A DNA stretch of 64,000 bases from Gordionus sp. m RMFG-2023 (Eukaryota; Nematomorpha; Gordioida; Chordodea; Parachordodidae): assembly GCF_954871325.1 (NCBI RefSeq), contig NC_088775.1, positions 62,349,561 to 62,413,560 on the forward strand. Direction: 5' to 3'. The notes below the pieces were generated by a model, which was not told where the DNA came from, made no database searches, and saw only the letters and a list, made by a program, of their open reading frames with translations. The translations under genes and the position numbers were made by a program. This document shows positions 11,835-22,800 of the stretch, piece by piece. The first letter of the stretch is position 1. The number at the start of each line of letters is the position of its first letter.

Positions 11835-14402
11835 TACATCTATTCATATCCAATTGATTTCTGGTTGATGTATGTAATAATAAGATCCCCCTTCCCACTT
11901 ATTATTTAATTTAATATGTAATGACGGAAATTTTGGTCGATGTTTAATAAATTAGGTTGTTATCCAAGATTTATTGTCATAAATTATTTTTCCAATTTCA
12001 AAATATGCCCAAAAATATTAACAAAAAAAATAAAATGTGTTAGAAGAAAATATAATATCTCTCTTTTAATAATCATGGAATTTAATCGTGATATTATTGC
12101 GCATGAATCTTCACAAGCACATATGATGGCGACTTTCACACAACAAAAATTCCATATTACAATTTATAATACCCCAGAAAGAATGTGTGGATAATAACCG
12201 TTCTATCATAAGACTTTCACACAACAAAAATTCCATATTACAATTTATAATACCCCAGAAAGAATGTGTGGATAATAACCGTTCTATCAAAAGAATAATA
12301 ATAAGTCTAGGTTATTTAATATCTCGTAACCAAGCGGAACAGACAACAAGAAGGCAATATGATGGGCCTTATTAAACTCATTTCAGATTCTGAACGTGTA
12401 CTGGGAGAAAAAAAAATAAGGGATTAAAAACGAAATTATATTCAAATCTATTATCATATAATAACATAAATATTCTCATTGAAACCATGAATATGGTTAT
12501 AAAAAAATTCAAAATGAGATTGAATTTAACAGGTGCTTTTTAATCATAGATGATGGCACATATGATGTTTCGAAATCAGAAGCAATAGCTTTGATAGTAA
12601 TATATGAAAATAGTGAGACGCCTAAGCCCACTGAAAGACTGATAGACATACATTGTATGGGAAATACAAATGGTCTCGATATTAAAAAGAATATAATATC
12701 CAAACTTGGCTCCATGAATTTACCTCTTGAAATCCTAGTTGGGCAAAGCTATGATGGCGTCTCAAACATGAGTGGAAGAATCAATGGAGTGAAGGCTTTG
12801 ATTAGAGCGGAGGCGCCAAAGGCAGCTTTTATTTGGTGCTATTGTCATCGATTAAATTTAATCATTGTTCAATTATGTCAATCAATAAATGAATTACGAA
12901 ATGTTTTAGGAATATTAGACGAGATTATATATATTTTAATGGTGTTATGAGGTGCTCAAAGCATATCAGAGTAATGCACTGCCAAAATCGCAACAATTTC
13001 TACGCATCAAGAATACCACTCGGTAATATTATTTTATTTGTTTAGAAAGAAGCTGGCTATCGTCTTATTCTTATAAAGCTATTGTTTTTCTACTTTATGA
13101 TGCCTTGAGGACAGCTTTAACAAATTTAAAGGATTCTGAAGATCTGTCACTTCCACTATGGCTAGTGCTATAGTCTTTAGAATAGAAAAATTTGTTTTTA
13201 TCTTATCACTTTGTGTTTTGGATAAAATATTGTTGATAACAAGTTTGGCTTGTACAAAATTGCAAACCATTTCGAAGGATATAGGGTATGCAATAAATCA
13301 AATTCAATTGGCAAAAGATTGCTTGATTAATTTGAGAAGTATAATATAAATTATGTCTTAATTATTTTTTAATATAACACTGAATTTTTGGATGTTTTTT
13401 CAAAGGCGCAAGATTTTATGAAGGAGAGAAATCTACCTTTTGATTTTGAAAGTTCTAGACTTCAAACATTACAATCCAAAAAGGAGAGGTATATATACTT
13501 TCATCATTAAATATATAAATTTTTTTAGCTTTAAAATAGGTGTGTTTTATGTTGCACTCGATTTAATTATTATGCAGTTTAACGAAAGATTTAATGATGA
13601 TTCAATGAAATTTTTACATCAAACATCATTTTTACGCCAAAGGGAATGGCAGAAAAATCAATTATTAAAGAAGATATCGAGGATATCTGTGAATTTTACA
13701 ATTTAAATTCAAGTCAAATTTTCGAAGAAATGTTGAAGTTTAGAAATATTTATAAGATGGCCAAAATAGGAAATGTAATTATTACTCATGACCTAGAGGT
13801 TCAAGAATATAAAGATTTGTCAGATTCTGAGAATTGTAAATTTATTTAATTAAAATATTTTTACCAATACATTATTTAGCTTCTTTTGATGATGATGATA
13901 ATTCAGGGACTTACGATTCAGATTGGAAAAACTATTCATTTATTTTACCTTATCGTTTACTTTTAAATTTTTCTGCTTTCCCTAATTTAAGAATTTTATA
14001 TAAATATTTATTAACCATTCCCACAGCCTCATGTACTGCCGAAAGAGTCATGAGTAAAATTAAATTAATTAAAACAAGACTGCGCAGTACCATGAAAGAA
14101 TCTTTTCTCAATAATTTAACCATATTATCAATGAGAAATTTTTTATTTAAACAATTAAATACTGATGAAATTATAAATTCTTTCGCTTTCTCTTCCCCTA
14201 ATTTATCTAAATTATTAATTTAAAAATAATATTTATAAAGTTATATTTTTTGCATTTTATTTATATTATTTATTAAAAATTGATGCAATAAAAATTATTT
14301 TTGAAATTTATGGGTGTCATAAAATAATTCCCATTTTTTCGAGGGGGGGGGGTACTTTTCAGTGGGTATTCTGCTTTGTTCGCTCAGAAATAGGGGCCAC
14401 TG
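11835..14402 (+). mobile_element. hAT transposon copy A1 (ZMYM1-like transposase), broken
   Basis: Plus-strand remains of a hAT transposase of the TTF-finger/ZMYM1-like kind. Pieces in order: RNQAEQ.TRRQYDGPY region (12310-12375); GQSYDGVSNMSGRINGV with the catalytic Asp (12740-12790) and AAFIWCYCHRLNLI (12820-12865); a helical block at 13158-13349; a 40-nt GT-AG intron at 13489-13528 that links KKE to FKIGVFYVALDLI; and the C-terminal dimerisation domain ASCTAERVMSKIKLIKTRLR (14030-14090), which ends near 14222. The right terminus AGGGGCCACTG ends at 14402 and equals that of copy A2. The left terminus is lost or decayed. Several frame breaks make it inactive. It lacks the palindromic insert found in A2, so it serves as the empty-site reference. 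Confidence 0.88.
12131..12292. repeat. 81-bp tandem duplication inside hAT A1
   Basis: Two adjacent, almost identical 81-bp units start at 12131 and 12212 (GACTTTCACACAACAAAAAT ... CCGTTCTATCA). They lie in the N-terminal part of the hAT A1 gene. Copy A2 does not have this stretch in recognisable form. Confidence 0.85.
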
Positions 14403-14589
14403 ATGGTTATAATGATTAATATAATGTTTGGTGAAAGTTAACACTAGCTAACACTCATAGTATCTATCTATTACATAATATAATTATAGTTTTCCTGCCA
14501 TGGAATAAATACGCAAAGGATTAAATACATTATTATATAATATATAATATATGTTATATTTTTTATTAATTAAAATATCAGGTTTATTA

Positions 14590-15190
14590 AATACAATTTA
14601 AATTCTCTAAATATTATTTACACAAATTTTTTATAGTATCAATTTGTAAATACTAAATATCTGTTTAGAATAAAAAAAAAATATGTTTGTTAAACGGCTC
14701 GTTTTGAGCCGATTTTTAAAAACGGCTAACTCAGTTTTTTATCCAGAAAAATATTATGCAAGCCTGAAAATTTTGCTAATAGAAGGAGCAAAGGTCTAGA
14801 CATATAGTATCGAAATTTCGAGGCTTAGTCAATATTTTTCTGGCGAAAATATTGAGTTAGCCGTTTTTAAAAATCGGCTCAAAACGAGCCGTTTAACAAC
14901 ATTAGCTAATATACTTGCTTATTAAATGATAATACTCGCCGAAAAATATGATAAAATACGAAATAGATGCATTTTTTGTATATACCAGGTCGAATATAAT
15001 TTTAAAAAAATTCAGGCCGGGGGGGGGGGCCCAAATTTTTTTTTTAAAATATCCGGGCAAGGCCTAAAATTTTTAAACCAGGGCCGAGCCGGGCTGTAAA
15101 AAATTTTTGAAAAAAATATCCTATATAAATTTTGAGTAAAAAAAAGAAAAACACGAACCCAATTTTCATAAAAGTGTTTATGACCCAAGA
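14590..15190 (+). repeat. Dispersed repeat with CGGGCC-rich core
   Basis: The sequence around TTTAGAATAAAA...GCTTATTAAATGATAATACTCG...TATATACCAGGTCGA, followed by GGCCGGG/CCGGGC/CCGAGCC blocks, recurs inverted at about 38755-39080. The 14590 copy is split by a MITE (14682-14904) that the 38755 copy lacks. The core alternates GC-rich boxes and A/T runs. No coding capacity. Confidence 0.7.
14682..14904. mobile_element. hAT MITE, TAGTGTTGTTAAACGG family (223 bp)
   Basis: Near-palindromic element with ends TATGTTTGTTAAACGGCTC and (reversed) TAATGTTGTTAAACGGCTC, then GTTTTGAGCCGATTTTTAAA on both arms and AGAAAAATATT inside. It is homologous along its length to 51258-51479, which has a perfect target duplication. 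Here the flanks no longer match. The inverted repeat at 38755-39080 provides the uninterrupted host sequence. Confidence 0.85.
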
Positions 15191-15271
15191 TCGACTTTAG
15201 GCACATTATCAGTGTTTGTCTAAAGCGATAAATATAAAAAAATTTTCAACAACTGAATCCAATATTGCAAC

Positions 15272-17070
15272 CAGTGGCGTAGCCAGGTTTTTATCATGGG
15301 GGGGGGGGGGGGTTAAAATTTTTTTGGGGGGCGACGCCCCCCAAACCTCGCATTTTTTTTGAACACTTAATTGCTTATATTTTTGTATTTGTTAAAATTG
15401 TTTTATATTTTCATTTAGGGTATTTTATTATATATTTCACATTCCTTTATTTAATCATGTATATATTTTTATTAATTAAAATATTTTCAAAATGTTGATA
15501 TTTTATATAATACAGATTTTAATATTAAAAATTATAATGTATAAAGACTCTATTTAAAAAAAAGTAATTTTTTACAATTATATAAAATATGTGTAATTCT
15601 TATGCAAATAATGGTATTTAAAAAAATATGATGATATTATCTTATAAATAATACTTTTTTTACAAAAATGATTATACATTAAAATTAATAAAATTTTATT
15701 GCTATTTTTTGATTTGAATTTAAAAAGCGATACTTTTCTCTGAGATTTTGCTAATTCATCTAGAATCAAATTTTTATCTAAAATAATCTCCTTATAAATA
15801 TTCAATAGGGCTAATCCATTTATTTTTCACCGGTTGTGTTTCTTAAATAGGTTTTTTAACCTTTTTAAAGTTGAAAAATATCTTTCATTAGTGCAGGTAC
15901 TAATTGGCAAGGTAGCTAAAATAATTAATAATGTTTTGATTTTAGGCAGAGAATCTAAAATGCAATTACACATGGAAAGGGCCTGCAGAGCATTTTTTGG
16001 TCTCAAAGATACCCTATTCTGTCAAGATTTTTATACCAAAATTCGACATCACAAAGTAACTTATCATATGAACCTACTAAATCATCAGCATAAAACTCTG
16101 AGATTTTTTTTAATATCCTCTCGTGTTTCAAGTGCAATCAACAGTTTAGACTCAACCGGCAAAAGAAAATAAAAGCTTTTTAAAATATAATTATGACTAA
16201 TAAATCTTTCTTTTAATTGAAATAAAAATGTATCAATAAGTGGAATAAAAATGTTTATTTTATAAAAATCCTCAATCGTAGATGCATCAATATTTGATCG
16301 ATTGGATTGTCTGGAGACTACTCTAGGTTTAAAAATTTAAATTCCAAACATATTAGCAATCTCCTTTACTTTTTCATATATTTCATGAAATTTTTCATCC
16401 ACATTCTCTCTGATATTTATTAATTTTTCAACAATATCCTTTGCTATATTCATAATCTCTCATATCCAAATCAATTTTTTGTAGCATTTTGCTAAAATCA
16501 TATGTATAATTAAATAAAAAATAAACACATTGAATTGAAATTAAAAACTGTGGCTTAATAATAGCCTGCAAAAGATTTTCGGCATCTGCTGAATCTTTTT
16601 CCTTGCTTGATATATAAAATTCTAGTGCTGCAAAGACAACATCATATAGTTCAATAAAGAGTTTCACCGACTCTTGTCTTTCGATGAATCTGGTCGGACA
16701 AAATCTTTTTAGTTTTTTTTTTGATTTTTTGAGTCAATATCATGATACGTTTGAATAAATAACTCCCTTTTTTGGGTGGTGTGAAATTCTTATTGAAAAT
16801 GAGAAATATATATTTTTATAAAATGGAATATGACAAACTAGACAACTTTTATGAAATACAAAATAATATAAAATTTATTTAATAAATATAAAAATAATCA
16901 AGTGTATATCTATTATTATTTATAATAAATTTAAAACATAAAAATCAAGCGTTTATTAAGAATTTATTAAATTAAAATTAAAATTTTTTTATTTTTTTCC
17001 ATTTTTTATAAGGGGGGAGGGGAGAGGGGGGAGGGTTGAACCCTTAACCCCCCCCATGCCTACGCTATTG
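15272..17070 (-). mobile_element. hAT element with internal deletion (1,799 bp)
   Basis: Ends CAGTGGCGTAGCCAGG and (reverse) CAATAGCGTAGGCATGG, flanked by ATTGCAAC and ATTTCAAC, a 7-of-8 target duplication. The minus strand keeps only the C-terminal part of a ZMYM1-like hAT transposase: a helical block (16667 down to 16428, ELYDVVFAALEFYISSKEKD) and a dimerisation motif ISTCTNERYFSTLKRLKNLF (about 15910-15850). The zinc-finger and catalytic Asp blocks are missing, so it is a deletion derivative needing help in trans. The ends carry long G or C runs, including the palindrome GGGGGGCGACGCCCCCC near 15335. It lies only 51 bp left of hAT A2. Confidence 0.85.
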
Positions 17071-17537
17071 ATTTCAACTGAGATTCATTTAAGATAATAC
17101 ATTCATGATAATACGGGATACCAGGGGCCCCTACAACGGGGGGGTCCGAAGCAACTGCTTCAGTAAATTTGAGTGGGGGTACTTCTTTTTTTAAAAATTT
17201 TTTTTTTTACATCCATTATGATCATGTGATTTCTGGTTTATAAATGTAATAATAAGACCCCCCCCCCACCACTTAATTCTTAATTTAATATATTGACGGA
17301 AATTTTGGTCGATGTTTAGTAAATTTTATTTAATATCTCGTAACCAAGCCTTCTGGGGGAACAGGCAACAAGAAGGCAATATGATGGCCCTTATTAAGCT
17401 TATTGCAGATTCTGAACCTATAATAAAAATGTATATACAGAAAAATAAAGAAAGAAAAAAGGATAAAAAAAATAAGGGATTAAAAACGAAATTATATTCA
17501 AACCTAATATCATAACATAAACATTCTCATTGAAACC

Positions 17538-18092
17538 ATGAAAAATATGGTTATAAAAAATATTCAAAATGAGATTACATTTAACAGGTGCTTTTCAATC
17601 ATAGTTGATGACACATACGATGTTTCTAAATCAGAAGCAATAGCTTTGATAGTAAGATATGTTGAAAATAGTGAGACGCCGAAGCCTGTTGAAAGACTGA
17701 TTGACATATATTGTACGGGAAATACCACAGGTCTCGATATAAAGCATAATATAATATCCAAACTTGGCTCGATGAATTTACCCCTTGAATATCTAGTTGG
17801 GCAAAGTTATGATGGCGCCTCAAACATGAGTGGAAGAATCAATGGTGTGCAAGCCTTGATTAGAGCAGAGGCGCCAAAGGCAGCTTTTATTTGGTGTTAT
17901 TGTCATCGATTAAATTTAATAGTTGTTCAATTATGCCAATCAATTAAAGAACTTCGAAATGTTTTAGGAATACTAGATGAGATTTATGTCTATTTTAATG
18001 GTGTAAAAAGATATGAGGTACTCAAAAAATTTCAATGTAATGATCTGAAAAAATCGCAACGATTTCTACGCGTCAAGAATACCACTCGATAA
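17538..18092 (+). CDS. hAT transposase catalytic fragment (184 codons), ZMYM1-like
   Basis: The longest open frame in the window. It covers the N-terminal half of the RNase-H-like catalytic core of a hAT transposase, which cuts the element out and joins it to new DNA. Visible motifs: VDDTYDVSKSEAIALIVRYV (first catalytic Asp), ERLIDIYCTGNTTGLDI, GQSYDGASNMSGRINGVQAL (second Asp) and AAFIWCYCHRLNLIVVQL (the CxxH-like and hydrophobic block). It ends at VKNTTR, where full-length relatives continue with a TRW motif and the inserted helical domain. It is a piece of the dead A2 element and not an independent gene; the giant palindrome starts 61 bp further on. Confidence 0.9.
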   Translation: MKNMVIKNIQNEITFNRCFSIIVDDTYDVSKSEAIALIVRYVENSETPKPVERLIDIYCTGNTTGLDIKHNIISKLGSMNLPLEYLVGQSYDGASNMSGRINGVQALIRAEAPKAAFIWCYCHRLNLIVVQLCQSIKELRNVLGILDEIYVYFNGVKRYEVLKKFQCNDLKKSQRFLRVKNTTR

Positions 18093-18169
18093 TAGTTCCT
18101 TATTTATTTAAATTTTAAATGTTTTTTTTATTTAGAAGCTGGCTATCGTCATTAGTGTTGTTAAAACGC

Positions 18170-18710
18170 CGCGAGTCGCGACCCCGACCCAAAGCTCGGG
18201 TCGTTTTATTCGACTCCGACTCAATGTTTGGGTCGTTTTTTTCGACTTCGACCCGAGTTCAAGCCGAAAAAAACGACTTCGACCCAAAATATGGGTCGTT
18301 TTTTTCGACTCCGACCCAAGTCCAAGCCGAAAAAAATGACCTCGACCCAAAATATGGGTCGTTTTTTACGACTCCGACTTAAAATTTGGGTCGTATTTTT
18401 CGACTCAAACTTGAAATTTGGGTCGTATTTTTCGACTTAAACTTGAAGTTTGGGTCATATTTTTCGACTCAAACTTGAAGTTTGGGTCGTATTTTTCGAC
18501 TCAAACTTGAAGTTTGGGTCGTATTTTTCGACTCCAACTCAAAGTTTGGGTCGTTTTTCTGACTCAGACTCAAACATCGGGTCGTTTTATTCAATCCGAC
18601 CCAAAATATGGATCTTTCTTTTTAAAGACGACTTAAAGTTAGGGTTGCTTTTTTTCACCCCTAACCCAATATCTAGATCATTTTTTTCGACCAAAAGTCA
18701 AATAACATTT
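18170..18710. repeat. About 33-bp repeats, left arm (GGGTCGTTTTTTTCGACTC type)
   Basis: About 16 degenerate units alternate GACTCCGACCCAAA-like and GGGTCGTATTTTTCGACTC pieces, so each unit is itself partly palindromic (GGGTCG...CGACCC). Outer units are GC-richer and inner ones drift towards TTGAAGTTTGGGTCGTAT. The array codes for repetitive peptides in several frames by accident of its period. Confidence 0.9.
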
Positions 18711-18799
18711 AGTATATATTAATATTATAGGCGGGAAAGTTACTTAAAGCTTCTTTAAATTATAATGCTCTGATTAACAATTCATCATAGTTATATTTT

Positions 18800-20248
18800 A
18801 TAATTTAGTGATGTACCATAGAAAAGTGCCATTTGTCATGATAATTATTTTTGAACTTTTTTAAATGAAATAGATAAAAATATATATTGTAGACATGTTA
18901 AATCAAAATTTCAGTGATGATGTACCATAGATAATTGGTAATTGTCATAATCGCTATTTTTGAACTTTTTTGACTTTTTTTAAAGCAAATTGCTAAAAAT
19001 ATATATTCTAAACATGTTAAATTAAAAATTCAGTGAGGATGTATCATAGATAGGTGACAATTGTCATAATCGCTATTTTTGAACTTTTTCAAATTTTTTT
19101 AAAGGAAACATCTTAAAATATATATTCTAAACATGTTAAATTTAAAATTCAATGAGGATGTATCATATATAGGTGACAATTGTCATAATCGCTATTTTTG
19201 AACTTTTTCAAATTTTTTTAAAGGAAATATCTAAAAATATATATTCTAAACATGTTAAATTAAAAATTCAGTGATGATGTATCATAGATAGGTGACAATT
19301 GTCATAATCGCTATTTTTGAACTTTTTCAAATTTTTTTAAAGGAAACATATTAAAATATATATTCTAAACATGTTAAATTTAAAATTCAGTGAGGATGTA
19401 TCATATATAGGTGACAATTGTCATAATCGCTATTTTTGAACTTTTTCAAATTTTTTTAAAGGAAATATCTAAAAATATATATTCTAAACATGTTAAATTA
19501 AAAATTCAGTGAGGATGTATCATAGATAGGTGACAATTGTCATAATAGCTATTTTTGAACTTTTTCAAATTTTTTTAAAGGAAATAGCTAAAAATATATA
19601 TTCTAAACATGTTAAATTAAAATTTCAGTGAGGATGTATCATAGATAGGTGACAATTGTCATAATCGCTATTTTTAAACTTTTTCAAATTTTTTTTAAGG
19701 AAATATCTAAAAATATATATTCTAAACATGTTAAATTAAAAATTCAGTGAGGATGTATCATAGATAGGTGACAATTGTCATAATCGCTATTTTTGAACTT
19801 TTTCAAATTTTTTTAAAGGAAATAGCTAAAAATATATATTGTAAAGATGTTAAAATAAAATTTCAGTGAAGATGTACCATAGAAAAGTGACAATTGTCAT
19901 AATCGCTATTTTTGAACTTTTTTCAATTATTTTAAAGGAAATAGCAAAAAAAATGTATTCTAAAAATGTTAAATTAAAAATTCAGTGAGGATGTATCATA
20001 GATATGTGACAATTGTCATAATCGCTATTTTTGAACTTTTTCAAATTTTTTTAAAGGAAACATCTTAAAATATATATTCTAAGCATATTAAATTTAAAAT
20101 TCAGTGAGGATGTATCATATATAGATGACAATTGTCATAATCGCTATTTTTGAACTTTTTCAAATTTTTTTAAAGGAAATATCTAAAAATATATATTCTA
20201 AACATGTTTAATTAAAAATTCAGTGAGGATGTATCATAGATAGGTGAC
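18800..20248 (+). repeat. 119-bp satellite array, left arm, 13 units
   Basis: Units are marked by TGACAATTGTCA or its variants at 18827, 18936, 19055, 19174, 19293, 19412, 19531, 19650, 19769, 19888, 20007, 20126 and 20245 (the last cut off after TGAC). Spacing is exactly 119 bp from 18936 on and 109 bp for the first. Each unit holds CAGTGAGGATGTATCATAGA, the 12-bp palindrome TGACAATTGTCA, CGCTATTTTTGAAC and TATATATTCTAAACATGTTA. Inner units are nearly identical; the outermost two are the most diverged, as expected of array edges. Confidence 0.95.
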
Positions 20249-22215
20249 TTTAACATGTTTAGAATATATATTTTTAGCTATCTCCTTTAAAAAAATTTGA
20301 AAAAGTTCAAAAATAGCGATTATGACAATTGTCACCTATCTATGATACATCCTCACTGAATTTTAAATTTAACATGTTTAGAATATATATTTTTAGATAT
20401 TTCCTTTAAAAAAAGTTCAAAAATAACGATTATGACAATTGTCACCTATCTATGAAACATCCTCACTGAAATTTTAATTTAACATGTTTAGAATATATAT
20501 TTTTAGCTATTTCCTTTAAAAAAATTTGAAAAAGTTTAAAAATAGCGATTTTGACAATTGTCACCTATCTATGATACATCCTCACTGAATTTTTAATTTA
20601 ACATGTTTAGAATATATATTTTTAGATATTTCCTTTAAAAAAATTTCAAAAATTTCAAAAATAGCGATTATGACAATTGTCACCTATCTATGATATACTG
20701 AAATTTTAATTTACATGTTTAGAATATATATATTTTAGCTATTTCCTTTAAAAAAATTTGAAAAAGTTCAAAAATAGCGATTATGACAATTGTCACCTAT
20801 CTATGATACATCCTCACTGAATTTTTAATTTAACATGTTTAGAATATATATTTTTAGATATTTCCTTTAAAAAAATTTGAAAAAGTTCAAAAATAGCGAT
20901 TATGACAATTGTCATCTATATATGATACATCCTCACTGAATTTTAAATTTAATATGCTTAGAATATATATTTTAAGATGTTTCCTTTAAAAAAATTTGAA
21001 AAAGTTCAAAAATAGCGATTTTGACAATTGTCACATATCTATGATACATCCTCACTGAATTTTTAATTTAACATTTTTAGAATATATATTTTTTGCTATT
21101 TCCTTTAAAATAATTGAAAAAAGTTCAAAAATAGCGATTATGACAATTGTCACTTTTCTATGGTACATCTTCACTGAAATTTTATTTTAACATCTTTACA
21201 ATATATATTTTTAGCTATTTCCTTTAAAAAAATTTGAAAAAGTTCAAAAATAGCGATTATGACAATTGTCACCTATCTATGATACATCCTCACTGAATTT
21301 TTAATTTAACATGTTTAGAATATATATTTTTAGATATTTCCTTTAAAAAAATTTGAAAAAGTTTAAAAATAGCGATTATGACAATTGTCACCTATCTATG
21401 ATACATCCTCACTGAATTTTAAATTTAACATGTTTAGAATATATATTTTTAGATATTTCCTTTAAAAAAAGTTCAAAAATAGCGATTATGACAATTGTCA
21501 CCTATCTAGGATACATCCTCACTGAATTTTAAATTTAACATGTTTAGAATATATATTTTTAGATATTTCCTTTAAAAAAAGTCAAAAATAGCGATTATGA
21601 CAATTGTCACCTATCTATGATACATCCTCACTGAAATTTTAATTTAACATGTTTAGAATATATATTTTTAGCTATTTCCTTTAAAAAAATTTGAAAAAGT
21701 TCAAAAATAGCGATTATGACAATTGTCACCTATCTATGATACATCCTCACTGAATTTTTAATTTAACATGTTTAGAATATTTTTTTTTAGATATTTCCTT
21801 TAAAAAAATTTGAAAAAGTTCAAAAATAGCGATTATGACAATTGTCACCTATATATGATACATCCTCACTGAATTTTAAATTTAACATGTTTAGAATATA
21901 TATTTTAAGATGTTTCCTTTAAAAAAATTTGAAAAAGTTCAAAAATAGCGATTATGACAATTGTCACCTATCTATGATACATCCTCACTGAATTTTTAAT
22001 TTAACATGTTTAGAATATATATTTTTAGCAATTTGCTTTAAAAAAAGTCAAAAAAGTTCAAAAATAGCGATTATGACAATTACCACTTATCTATGGTACA
22101 TCATCACTGAAATTTTGATTTAACATGTCTACAATATATATTTTTATCTATTTCATTTAAAAAAGTTCAAAAATAATTATCATGACAAATGGCACTTTTC
22201 TATGGTACATCACTT
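20249..22215 (-). repeat. 119-bp satellite array, right arm, 17 units inverted
   Basis: Same repeat in opposite orientation. The palindrome TGACAATTGTCA (or variants) is at 20323, 20433, 20552, 20671, 20784, 20903, 21022, 21141, 21260, 21379, 21489, 21598, 21717, 21836, 21955, 22074 and 22183. Most spacings are 119 bp; 109-113-bp units (ending 20433, 20784, 21489, 21598, 22183) lack a short AATTTGAAA-like piece. Four more units than the left arm, so unequal exchange has acted since the palindrome formed. The outermost unit has the same GACAAATGGCAC variant as its left-arm partner. Confidence 0.95.
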
Positions 22216-22324
22216 AAAAATTATAAAATATAACTATGATGAATAGTTAATCAGAGCATTATAATTTAAAGAAGCTTTAAGTAACTTTCCCGCCTATAAT
22301 ATTAATATATACTAAATGTTATTT

Positions 22325-22800
22325 GACTTTTGATCGAAAAAAATGATCTAGATATTGGGTTAGGGGTGAAAAAAAGCAACCCTAACTTTAAGTCGTCTTT
22401 AAAAAGAAAGATCCATATTTTGGGTCGGATTGAATAAAACGACCCGATGTTTGAGTCTGAGTCAGAAAAACGACCCAAACTTTGAGTTGGAGTCGAAAAA
22501 TACGACCCAAACTTCAAGTTTGAGTCAAAAAATACGATCCAAACTTCAAGTTTTAGTCGAAAAATATGACCCAAACTTCAAGTTTAAGTCGAAAAATACG
22601 ACCCAAATTTCAAGTTTGAGTCGAAAAATACGACCCAAATTTTGAGTCGGAGTCGTAAAAAACGACCCATATTTTGGGTCGAAGTCGTTTTTTTCGGCTT
22701 GAACTCTGGTCGAAGTCGTAAAAAACGACCAAAACTTTGAATTGGAGTCGAAAAAAACGACCCAAAATTTGGGTGAGCTCTGTTCGAGCCGACTCGGCTA
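22325..22800. repeat. About 33-bp repeats, right arm (inverted copy)
   Basis: Mirror of the left outer repeats, read as GACCCAAACTTCAAGTTTGA and GTCGAAAAATACGACCC. It is slightly shorter than the left one: the outermost units near the GAGCTCTGTTCGAGCCG end differ from the left terminus, while the inner ones match almost base for base. Confidence 0.9.

Noticed and set aside
15834-16172. 112-codon plus-strand ORF
   Set aside because: Antisense to the hAT C-terminal coding region, whose minus-strand reading gives the known dimerisation motif.
18119-18722. Overlapping open frames with repetitive GRFFRL / GSFFST peptides, and their mirror at 22302-22826
   Set aside because: They are translations of the 33-bp repeats of the giant palindrome; every frame is partly open because of the repeat period.
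18800-22215. Centromeric satellite
   Set aside because: The array is short, mirrored and bounded by transposon ends with a target duplication inside another transposon.
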